A DNA stretch of 9,972 nucleotides from Flavobacteriaceae bacterium UBA4439 (lineage in GTDB: Bacteria > Bacteroidota > Bacteroidia > Flavobacteriales > Flavobacteriaceae): the NCBI GenBank assembly GCA_002390455.1, contig DGPN01000005.1, forward strand, positions 1 through 9,972. Direction: 5' to 3'. A program made the translations under genes and the position numbers. The notes beneath the pieces are model-generated. The model made no database searches. It was not told where the DNA came from and saw only the letters and a list, made by a program, of their open reading frames with translations. Shown here piece after piece: positions 1 through 5,906 of the stretch. Each line of letters opens with the position of its first letter. Position 1 is the first letter of the stretch.

Positions 1-12
1 TGGAAAGTGGGT

Positions 13-1347
13 TTACTTTTGTAAGCCCAACTTTTTACTCACAAACTCCCCTACATTTCTACCTTGTTTAAGGCCCTCGTCAATCGCCTTTCGGTAGTGA
101 ATCCCTCCGTATAACCTGCTGACAGCTGCTTCCTCTGCTGCATGATTAAAGGAGTCATAGGAGCGAATAGGCAAATCATAGGGCAATTCGGTATCGTCAT
201 CGAAGGCAATATTATCTCCAAAAAAATCGGTAAGGATTATTGACGCTGCTCCCGAAACAACGGAGTGTCCACTGGTATATTCGGGAAAAGGAGGAGTTTG
301 TAGAACAGGATACCAGTTTTCGTCTAATACTTTATTGATAATGGTTTCTGGGCGAATCAGGTTACTTCGGTACTTTTCGTCCCAACAGCTGATAAAGGCA
401 TCGGCAATCGCAATGGATACCTTAGTATAAGCCGCCACGGTGGTTGAAACATCTGTGTTTTTGTTACGAGACACAATTTTGGTGATACCGATCCAATGTG
501 CACCAGGACTGATTTTTTTTAGGGCAAACATCACATGACCCTTGTGCGTGGATACATAAGGATTACAATCCCAAAATTTAGCAATCTCTCGCCTTTCGTC
601 CTCCGCATCATTTTCTTGTATCTCTTTGACCACTCGATAAACTTCCATCAGCTCTTTATAGAAATCGGATTCAGGTTCCATCGAAAAAGACGGTGGTGGC
701 TCAGGTTGAAACTGAGATGCCGAGTTGAGTACAAATGGTCTGATCTTGCTCCAGTGGGGTTCTATGCCATCCATATAATCCGGAGGGGTGGGTTGCCATC
801 GCGAAGGGCTGTCATAGTCAACAGAAAATTTGGGATAGGTGCGGGTTTGCTTATAATTGTCTTGGTCATACCAAGCTTTGATTTCTGACACGACCTGATG
901 AGCATATCGTTGCGAAGCTTCAAAAACCTCTGGGTTTTGCGCTTTCCATTTTAATGATAGATTATCCATATATTCTGACATTCGATCCACCGAAAAGATC
1001 AAATTTTTTCCGACCGCCATATAAGCCATAAGGCCAGCGAGATTGTGGTTGACCAAACTATCATTGATGGGGCTAACGCCATCAAAACCTGATAAAACAC
1101 CCGCCAAAGAGGCATGATCATTTCCTGCCTCCTGCGCCATGATTTCGTAGGCTGCAATGTTCGCATAGGCATATACCCGACTCGCCAAGGGAGGTGAAAA
1201 AATATCATGTACCATCACTGCGGTTAACTCATCTTGCGCCAAATGATAATCCTCTGCTGAAATTTCAATAAGTTCCTGCTTTTTACACTGGGTTAAACCC
1301 AACATTAAAAAGAGCATCATTAAGAATATTGCTATTTTAAATTTCAT
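13..1347 (-). CDS. Vanadium haloperoxidase / PAP2-superfamily lipoprotein
   Basis: Predicted secreted, lipid-anchored enzyme of the vanadium-dependent haloperoxidase / PAP2 acid phosphatase fold (444 aa from the ATG at 1347). The frame stays open to a TTG at 1362, but the ATG is preferred because it begins a normal signal peptide (Lys-rich start, hydrophobic residues 5-18) ending in a lipobox-like L-T-Q-C with Cys21. All three oxyanion-pocket motifs are visible near the C terminus: K325-x6-R332-P, S359-G360-H361 inside a P-E-Y-T-S-G-H context, and S410-R411-x5-H417. In this superfamily these residues bind vanadate or phosphate, and the His of the SGH motif is the acid-base or nucleophilic residue. 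Members from Bacteroidota are usually annotated as haloperoxidase, but sequence alone cannot separate halide oxidation from phosphate-ester hydrolysis. Residues 30-320 are mainly helical and lack a recognisable second domain. It is probably monocistronic: a hairpin at 1448-1480 separates it from queG. The fold assignment is firm; the substrate is unknown. Confidence 0.85.
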   Translation of the reverse strand: MKFKIAIFLMMLFLMLGLTQCKKQELIEISAEDYHLAQDELTAVMVHDIFSPPLASRVYAYANIAAYEIMAQEAGNDHASLAGVLSGFDGVSPINDSLVNHNLAGLMAYMAVGKNLIFSVDRMSEYMDNLSLKWKAQNPEVFEASQRYAHQVVSEIKAWYDQDNYKQTRTYPKFSVDYDSPSRWQPTPPDYMDGIEPHWSKIRPFVLNSASQFQPEPPPSFSMEPESDFYKELMEVYRVVKEIQENDAEDERREIAKFWDCNPYVSTHKGHVMFALKKISPGAHWIGITKIVSRNKNTDVSTTVAAYTKVSIAIADAFISCWDEKYRSNLIRPETIINKVLDENWYPVLQTPPFPEYTSGHSVVSGAASIILTDFFGDNIAFDDDTELPYDLPIRSYDSFNHAAEEAAVSRLYGGIHYRKAIDEGLKQGRNVGEFVSKKLGLQK

Positions 1348-1380
1348 AAAATCAAAAGTCAAAGTGGTTATTTAATCACT

Positions 1381-1388
1381 CAAAATTA
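1381..1388 (-). promoter_or_regulatory. Candidate -7 box for the haloperoxidase-like gene
   Basis: On the minus strand this reads TAATTTTG, an exact match to the Bacteroidota -7 consensus TAnnTTTG. It lies 33 nt before the ATG at 1347, giving a leader of roughly 25-30 nt. No TTTG-type -33 element is present at the expected spacing of about 19 nt, and the region is AT-rich, so a chance match is possible. Confidence 0.3.
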
Positions 1389-1447
1389 GTTAAAATTTAA
1401 GAAGATTGATTTGTCATTTATAATTTGACAAGAAACGATGTAAAAAT

Positions 1448-1480
1448 AAAAAAAACCTGTAATGTACTTACAGGCTTTTT
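1448..1480 (-). terminator. Rho-independent terminator, possibly bidirectional
   Basis: A perfect 7-bp stem, CCTGTAA (1456-1462) and TTACAGG (1468-1474), encloses a 5-nt loop. An eight-A run lies on the left (1448-1455), so the minus-strand transcript ends in eight U. Five T follow on the right (1476-1480), giving a weaker tail on the plus strand. The stronger direction is minus. This would stop transcripts coming from queG, after they pass antisense through the small lipoprotein gene, before they reach the haloperoxidase-like gene. No plus-strand gene upstream within the window needs it. Confidence 0.75.
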
Positions 1481-1555
1481 AATTGATTTTGTTTTTCTCT
1501 CTCAAATCCTCAGGTTTATAAAAATCAATATATTTAAAGCCTAAAAGTTAAAATT

Positions 1556-1732
1556 ATGCCCCTAAAATTCTTACGTTATCTGCTGCCCGTATGCCTGAGT
1601 CTTATGATTATGGGATGTGGTAGTCTAAAAGTAGGTTCTCCAAAACAGGATAAAAAACACAACTTCCTCCAGATGTGGGATCTAATAAATACTCCAAAAA
1701 GAGAAGTGAAGGAAAATGACCTAAACCAATGA
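1556..1732 (+). CDS. Tiny predicted lipoprotein, 58 aa
   Basis: A 58-codon open frame from ATG (1556) to TGA (1732), the only plus-strand gene I support in the window. The N terminus looks like a lipoprotein signal peptide: M-P-L-K-F-L-R with two basic residues, a hydrophobic stretch (about residues 8-19), then I-M-G-C with Cys21 as the lipidation site. The mature part is only about 38 residues, strongly polar and Lys-rich, with a short aromatic patch (F-L-Q-M-W at about 37-41). I recognise no family. Its stop lies 10 nt from the queG stop in convergent orientation. Upstream is A/T-rich with no Shine-Dalgarno, as usual in Bacteroidota; a weak TATATTTA (1529-1536) could be a -7 box but has no -33 partner. 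The ordered signal peptide and lipobox argue against a random frame, but the short length leaves room for doubt. Confidence 0.55.
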   Translation: MPLKFLRYLLPVCLSLMIMGCGSLKVGSPKQDKKHNFLQMWDLINTPKREVKENDLNQ

Positions 1733-1742
1733 AATTTTTCCT

Positions 1743-2663
1743 TTATCTCAACAAAAAAGTAAGGTTTCTTTTCAGACCTTCGTAACGGGTTCTTTTGACC
1801 GCACTGTTTTTAAAGATGGTTTCAAAAGTGGTTTCTGTGAGTTCTTCCCAATCTTTGTGCGTAAAGTCTAGTAATTCGGGTTTTGGATCAAAAAGTGGTT
1901 CGTTGTGTGATTTGGAGAAACGGTTCCAAGGACAGACGTCCTGACAAACATCGCACCCAAAAGCCCAATCGTCCATTTTGTTTTGAAATTCAGTAGGGAT
2001 TTGGTCTTTTAATTCTATGGTGAGATAGGAGATACATTTGTTGGCATCGATATTGTAGGGTGTAAGGGCTTCAGTTGGACAAGCATCCATACAGGCGGTA
2101 CAAGTACCACAGTGATCCGTGACCGGGGTATCGTATTCCAATTCCAAATCGAGGATCATTTCAGCGATAAAAAAGAATGAGCCTACCTTTTGGGTAATCA
2201 AGTTGGTGTTTTTACCCATCCACCCCAAACCGCTTCGTACGGCCCAAGCCTTATCCATTACAGGCGCAGAATCAACAAATACCCTGCCATTGACCTCTCC
2301 TATTTGCTCTTGTAAGCTTCTAAAAAGTTGTTTGAGCTTGTCCTTGATCACATAGTGGTAATCGGTACCATAGGCATATTTTGAAATTTTGGGGGCGCCT
2401 TCCGCTTGTTGCTCATCAGTATAATAATTGAGCAAAACGGAAACTACACTCTTGGCTCCGGGTACCAACAACCGAGGATCCAATCGTTTGTCAAAATGGT
2501 TTTCCATATAAGCCATTTTACCATGTTTACCCGCTTTGAGCCATTGCTCTAGGCGTGGAGCCTCCTCCTCTAAAAAATCCGCTTTGGATATACCACAAGA
2601 AAGAAACCCTAACGCTTTGGCAGCGCTTTTGATGATAGCCGTATTTTGGGATAAAGACAACAT
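1743..2663 (-). CDS. queG: Epoxyqueuosine reductase QueG
   Basis: Cytoplasmic cobalamin- and iron-sulfur-dependent enzyme that reduces epoxyqueuosine to queuosine at the wobble position (34) of tRNAs with GUN anticodons, the last step of queuosine synthesis. The 306-aa product shows the family layout: an N-terminal cobalamin-binding reductase domain (about 1-180) with the V-D-S-A-P segment whose Asp131 corresponds to the proposed proton donor, then a ferredoxin-like domain with two [4Fe-4S] cysteine sets, C185-x2-C188-x2-C191-x3-C195-P and C237-x2-C240-x3-C244-P. Cys210 precedes the second set and may complete it. The protein ends about 60 residues after the last cysteines, so it lacks most of the C-terminal HEAT-like extension of longer homologues such as the E. 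coli protein; short forms seem usual in Bacteroidota. The ATG at 2663 has a good promoter directly before it. No other queuosine gene is in the window. Confidence 0.96.
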   Translation of the reverse strand: MLSLSQNTAIIKSAAKALGFLSCGISKADFLEEEAPRLEQWLKAGKHGKMAYMENHFDKRLDPRLLVPGAKSVVSVLLNYYTDEQQAEGAPKISKYAYGTDYHYVIKDKLKQLFRSLQEQIGEVNGRVFVDSAPVMDKAWAVRSGLGWMGKNTNLITQKVGSFFFIAEMILDLELEYDTPVTDHCGTCTACMDACPTEALTPYNIDANKCISYLTIELKDQIPTEFQNKMDDWAFGCDVCQDVCPWNRFSKSHNEPLFDPKPELLDFTHKDWEELTETTFETIFKNSAVKRTRYEGLKRNLTFLLR

Positions 2664-2668
2664 TTTAC

Positions 2669-2699
2669 TAAATCTAAAGCATTTATGATTGGGGACAAA
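2669..2699 (-). promoter_or_regulatory. Candidate queG promoter, very short leader
   Basis: On the minus strand, TTTG (2699-2696) is followed after exactly 19 nt by TAGATTTA (2676-2669). This matches the Bacteroidota -33 / -7 arrangement (TTTG, about 19 nt, TAnnTTTG) with one mismatch at the last base. The -7 box ends only 5 nt before the queG ATG, so transcription would begin at or next to the start codon. Confidence 0.5.
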
Positions 2700-2820
2700 G
2701 CCAATTTAATAGAAAAAATGTTGGGTGAGTTAAAAATTATATATTAACTATATTATTATTATGTAAAATACAACTTGTGAATTATTCAATATATTATATA
2801 ATAGTTGCATTCTGATCCCT

Positions 2821-2844
2821 AAAGAAAATTTGATGAAATCAAAT
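2821..2844 (-). terminator. Weak hairpin, possible ruvB terminator
   Basis: A perfect but A/T-rich 7-bp stem, ATTTGAT (2828-2834) and ATCAAAT (2838-2844), with a 3-nt loop. In the minus direction it is followed by TTTCTTT. It sits about 120 nt past the ruvB stop. The stem has a single G-C pair, so it is a weak candidate; it is listed because nothing better is seen after ruvB. Confidence 0.3.
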
Positions 2845-2965
2845 CAATGCCTTAGCTAAAAATTTTGAGAGTCTGACCAATAATGATTGAAGAAGGTGAT
2901 AAAGAATGATCACTGGGCCCAAACGAGGGGCAAAATGATTCATTATGGCAATAAGATGATAAAGT

Positions 2966-3985
2966 TTAGAACAATCCTTCCTGATTGTCTTTGATCCTAC
3001 CGAGATGTTTGTAAGCCATAGCTGTCACTTCACGTCCCCTAGGGGTTCTGACCAAAAAGCCTTCTTGGATTAAAAAAGGTTCATAGACCTCCTCAATGGT
3101 TTCTCCGTTTTCGGAGACAGCAGTCGCCAATGTAGTGATGCCCACTGGGCCTCCTTTAAATTTATCGATCAAGGTGGTTAGGATTTTGTTGTCCATTTCG
3201 TCCAGCCCATGGGCATCTACGTTGAGGGCATTGAGGGCATATTGGGTGATTTCAATGTCAATATTGCCATCTCCTTTGATTTGGGCAAAGTCTCTGACCC
3301 TTCTAAGCAAGCCATTAGCAATCCTCGGTGTTCCTCGACTCCTCCCTGCAATCTCAATGGCAGCTTGGGCGCTGATGGCAACATTAAGAATGTTGGCACT
3401 GCGCTCCAAAATGGTGGACAGGAGTTCTGTTTTGTAATATTCCAATCGACTGGTAATACCAAATCGGGCACGCATGGGGGCGGTCAGCAATCCCGAACGG
3501 GTGGTGGCCCCCACCAAGGTAAAAGGATTTAGGTTGATCTGAACGGTTCGGGCATTGGGCCCTGTTTCGATCATGATGTCTATTTTGTAGTCTTCCATGG
3601 CCGAATAGAGGTATTCTTCAACGATGGGACTAAGGCGATGAATTTCGTCAATAAAAAGGATATCCCTCGGCTGAAGGTTGGTTAACAATCCTGCCAAATC
3701 CCCTGGTTTGTCCAGTACAGGTCCAGAGGTCATTTTGATCCCTGCCTCTAACTCACTGGCCAAGATGTAGGCCAATGTTGTTTTTCCCAAACCTGGAGGG
3801 CCGTGGAACAGCGTGTGATCCAGTGCCTCTTCACGTTGATTGGCCGCTGCTACAAAGACTTTGAGGTTTTCCAGTATACTCTCCTGGCCTGCAAAATCAT
3901 TAAAGCTATCGGGCCGCAAGGCCCTGTCAAAATCTTTTTCATCAGGAGAAAACTGCTCTCCAGATGGGTCTAAAAACTCATTCAT
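2966..3985 (-). CDS. ruvB: Holliday junction branch-migration ATPase RuvB
   Basis: AAA+ hexameric motor that, with RuvA, drives branch migration of Holliday junctions during recombinational repair before RuvC cleaves them. With the ATG at 3985 the product is 339 aa, the normal family length. Visible motifs: the N-terminal R-P-x-x-F-x-x-F-x-G-Q segment (24-34), Walker A G-P-P-G-L-G-K-T-T (62-70), Walker B L-F-I-D-E-I-H-R (110-117), sensor 1 G-A-T-T-R-S-G (159-165), and an arginine finger in R-A-R-F-G (172-176). A winged-helix DNA-binding domain fills the C terminus, with R-T-P-R-G-R near the end. The frame is open to a TTG at 3994, but homologues begin with M-N-E-F-L-D, and the TTG overlaps the likely -7 box. 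The respiratory terminator at 4048-4071 separates ruvB from coxA, so it is probably transcribed on its own. ruvA and ruvC are not in the window. Confidence 0.98.
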   Translation of the reverse strand: MNEFLDPSGEQFSPDEKDFDRALRPDSFNDFAGQESILENLKVFVAAANQREEALDHTLFHGPPGLGKTTLAYILASELEAGIKMTSGPVLDKPGDLAGLLTNLQPRDILFIDEIHRLSPIVEEYLYSAMEDYKIDIMIETGPNARTVQINLNPFTLVGATTRSGLLTAPMRARFGITSRLEYYKTELLSTILERSANILNVAISAQAAIEIAGRSRGTPRIANGLLRRVRDFAQIKGDGNIDIEITQYALNALNVDAHGLDEMDNKILTTLIDKFKGGPVGITTLATAVSENGETIEEVYEPFLIQEGFLVRTPRGREVTAMAYKHLGRIKDNQEGLF

Positions 3986-3991
3986 CTCTAA

Positions 3992-3999
3992 CAAAGATA
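3992..3999 (-). promoter_or_regulatory. Candidate ruvB -7 box next to the start codon
   Basis: On the minus strand this reads TATCTTTG, a perfect TAnnTTTG. It ends 6 nt before the ruvB ATG at 3985, which predicts a leaderless or nearly leaderless mRNA. The -33 region (about 4020-4026) reads GGTTTTA, only a loose match to TTTG. A promoter is expected here because a strong terminator lies just upstream (4048-4071). Confidence 0.5.
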
Positions 4000-4047
4000 A
4001 ATGTTTTAACGCTTAGATTTTAAAACCTTCGAAAAAGGATATGGCAC

Positions 4048-4071
4048 AAAAAAAGCTACCCTGAGGTAGCC
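4048..4071 (-). terminator. Terminator of the act-cox operon
   Basis: Perfect 6-bp G/C-rich stem, GCTACC (4055-4060) and GGTAGC (4065-4070), with a 4-nt loop. On the minus strand it is followed directly by seven T (complement of 4048-4054). It sits 25 nt past the coxA stop, correctly placed and oriented to end the respiratory operon and insulate ruvB. Confidence 0.9.
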
Positions 4072-4095
4072 TTATCTGTTTGGTTTATTTTTTGC

Positions 4096-5886
4096 TTAGT
4101 GTTGGAGTTCTTCTTCCCCTTCTTTTAGAGGAATATGTTGAGGAACAAAGTCCTCCTCGTGTCCTGGCTTGGAATAATCATAGGCCCAGCGGTGAACTTC
4201 GGGAATTTTTCCTTCCCAGTTGCCGTGAAAATGTTTGATGGGTGCGGTCCATTCCAAGGTAGTGGAACGCCAAGGGTTTTGTTCTGTAGGCCTTCCGTAG
4301 AAAATACTGTGAATAAAGTTGTATAAAAAGACCAATTGTGCCGCTCCAGCGATCAATGCAAAGATGGTGATCACAACGTTAATGTTAGCCAAATCGTCAA
4401 AATAAGGAAAGGCAGTATTGGTATAATATCTTCTGGGGAGTCCAGCCATACCGATAAAGTGCATGGGGAAAAACACCCCATAGGCACAGATGGCGGTCAC
4501 CCAAAAGTGGAGGTAACCCATGTTTTTGTTCATCATACGGCCAAACATTTTAGGGAACCAATGGTAAACCCCAGCAAACAAGCCATAAAGAGCTGATATC
4601 CCCATCACCAAATGGAAGTGGGCCACCACAAAATAGGTGTCGTGAACGTTGATGTCCAAGGTACTATCTCCCAAAATGATACCGGTCAAACCTCCAGAAA
4701 TAAACGTGGAGACCAAACCTATGGAAAACAACATGGCAGGGTTGAGCTGCAGATTTCCTTTCCAAAGGGTAGTGATATAGTTAAAGGCCTTTACCGCAGA
4801 TGGGATGGCGATCAAAAGAGTTGTAAACGTAAATACAGATCCCAAGAATGGATTCATTCCCGAAATGAACATATGGTGTCCCCAAACGATGGTAGACAAG
4901 AAGGCAATGGCCAAAATGGAGGCAACCATGGCGCGGTAACCAAAAATTGGTTTTCGGGAATTGGTGGCGATGATTTCGGAGGTGATCCCCAAAGCGGGCA
5001 ACAATACAATGTAAACCTCTGGATGACCCAAAAACCAAAACAGGTGTTCATACAGCACAGGCGATCCTCCTTGATAGTGCAATACCTCACCTTGAATAAA
5101 AATATCGGATAGGAAAAAGGAAGTTCCAAAGCTCCTGTCCATGATCAATAACAAGGCGGCGGATAATAGTACAGGGAAAGAAACCACTCCAATAATCGCC
5201 GTGATAAAGAAAGCCCAGATGGTCAAAGGCAATCGACTCATGGTCATTCCTTTGGTTCTCAGGTTCAATACGGTCACTATATAATTCAACGATCCTAAGA
5301 GGGAAGAGGCAATAAAAATAGCCATAGAAACCAACCAAAGGGTCATTCCCAATCCAGAACCTGGTTGTGCTTGTGGCAAGGCGCTCAAAGGGGGGTAAAT
5401 AGTCCACCCAGCGGCAGCGGGTCCCGCTTCTACAAACAAGGAAAATACCATGATAACACTGGACAAGAAAAACATCCAGTAGGAGATCATGTTGAGTAAT
5501 CCGGAGGCCATATCTCGTGCTCCGATTTGTAATGGAATCAATAGGTTACTGAAAGTTCCACTGAGTCCGGCGGTAAGGACAAAAAATACCATAATGGTTC
5601 CATGAATGGTAACCAATGCCAGATATACGTTGGGATCCATGACCCCGTCGGGAGCCCATTTGCCCAACAAGGCCGACATGATGCCCATGGGTTGCTCTGG
5701 CCAAGCCAGTTGTAAACGGAACAATAAGGACATGGCAATTCCAATAATCCCCATGAATAATCCTGTGATCAAGTATTGTTTTGAGATCATCTTGTGATCT
5801 TGACTGAAAACATACTTGGTAATGAACGTTTCTTTGTGATGATGTCCGTGATCCTCTTCGTGTACTTGCGCTGCTGCTGTTGACAT
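4096..5886 (-). CDS. coxA: Cytochrome c oxidase subunit I (heme-copper, A-type)
   Basis: Catalytic membrane subunit that reduces oxygen to water and pumps protons, taking electrons from CuA of CoxB. The 596-aa protein has about 12 transmembrane helices and all metal ligands: His95 (low-spin heme a, in T-I-H-G-T), His288 and Tyr292 in G-H-P-E-V-Y (CuB ligand and His-Tyr cross-link), His337-His338 in W-G-H-H-M-F (CuB), and His423 and His425 in V-A-H-F-H-L-V-M (heme a3 and heme a). Glu290 of the G-H-P-E-V-Y motif marks an A1-type enzyme. The D-channel entry Asp (Asp125, I-G-A-R-D-M-A) and the K-channel Lys (Lys366, I-P-S-A-V-K) are both present, so proton pumping is expected. The N terminus before the first helix is His-rich (H-E-E-D-H-G-H-H-H, residues 9-17). 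It starts 20 nt after the coxB stop with an A/T-rich spacer and no Shine-Dalgarno. Last gene of the operon. Confidence 0.98.
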   Translation of the reverse strand: MSTAAAQVHEEDHGHHHKETFITKYVFSQDHKMISKQYLITGLFMGIIGIAMSLLFRLQLAWPEQPMGIMSALLGKWAPDGVMDPNVYLALVTIHGTIMVFFVLTAGLSGTFSNLLIPLQIGARDMASGLLNMISYWMFFLSSVIMVFSLFVEAGPAAAGWTIYPPLSALPQAQPGSGLGMTLWLVSMAIFIASSLLGSLNYIVTVLNLRTKGMTMSRLPLTIWAFFITAIIGVVSFPVLLSAALLLIMDRSFGTSFFLSDIFIQGEVLHYQGGSPVLYEHLFWFLGHPEVYIVLLPALGITSEIIATNSRKPIFGYRAMVASILAIAFLSTIVWGHHMFISGMNPFLGSVFTFTTLLIAIPSAVKAFNYITTLWKGNLQLNPAMLFSIGLVSTFISGGLTGIILGDSTLDINVHDTYFVVAHFHLVMGISALYGLFAGVYHWFPKMFGRMMNKNMGYLHFWVTAICAYGVFFPMHFIGMAGLPRRYYTNTAFPYFDDLANINVVITIFALIAGAAQLVFLYNFIHSIFYGRPTEQNPWRSTTLEWTAPIKHFHGNWEGKIPEVHRWAYDYSKPGHEEDFVPQHIPLKEGEEELQH

Positions 5887-5906
5887 GATCTTATTTAATT
5901 TTTAAG

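Larger units (their letters stand above)
2664..2965. other. 302-bp AT-rich intergenic region
   Basis: Lies between the queG start and the ruvB stop. It is very AT-rich, especially 2728-2806, where runs of TATTA and ATATA dominate. It holds the queG promoter at its left end and a weak hairpin at 2828-2844. Short frames on either strand reach at most about 34 codons (minus strand, 2943 to 2839) and lack convincing features. No tRNA-like or riboswitch-like fold was recognised by eye. Confidence 0.6.

Noticed and set aside
1..32. Imperfect hairpin around the end of the haloperoxidase-like gene (GGGTTTAC and GTAAGCCC)
   Set aside because: It overlaps the stop codon, has a mismatch in the minus-strand RNA and no clear U tract; the real terminator may lie beyond the left edge.
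535..888. 117-codon plus-strand open frame inside the haloperoxidase-like gene
   Set aside because: Antisense to a well-supported coding region, no recognisable family and no promoter or start context.
1484..1491. TGATTTTG as a possible plus-strand -7 box for the small lipoprotein gene
   Set aside because: One mismatch, no -33 partner, and it abuts the terminator hairpin, so the support is too weak.
2728..2806. AT-rich block with TATTA and ATATA runs as a possible replication or attachment site
   Set aside because: No DnaA-box cluster, no ordered direct repeats and no integrase or replication gene nearby; it looks like ordinary AT-rich intergenic DNA.
2839..2943. 34-codon minus-strand frame just after ruvB
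   Set aside because: The translation is Leu-rich but has no signal peptide, motif or ribosome site, and length this short is expected by chance in AT-rich DNA.
4612..5112. 166-codon plus-strand open frame inside coxA
   Set aside because: It lies fully antisense to a strongly conserved coxA, and its translation is polar and repetitive without any domain, so it is a shadow of the codon pattern on the other strand.
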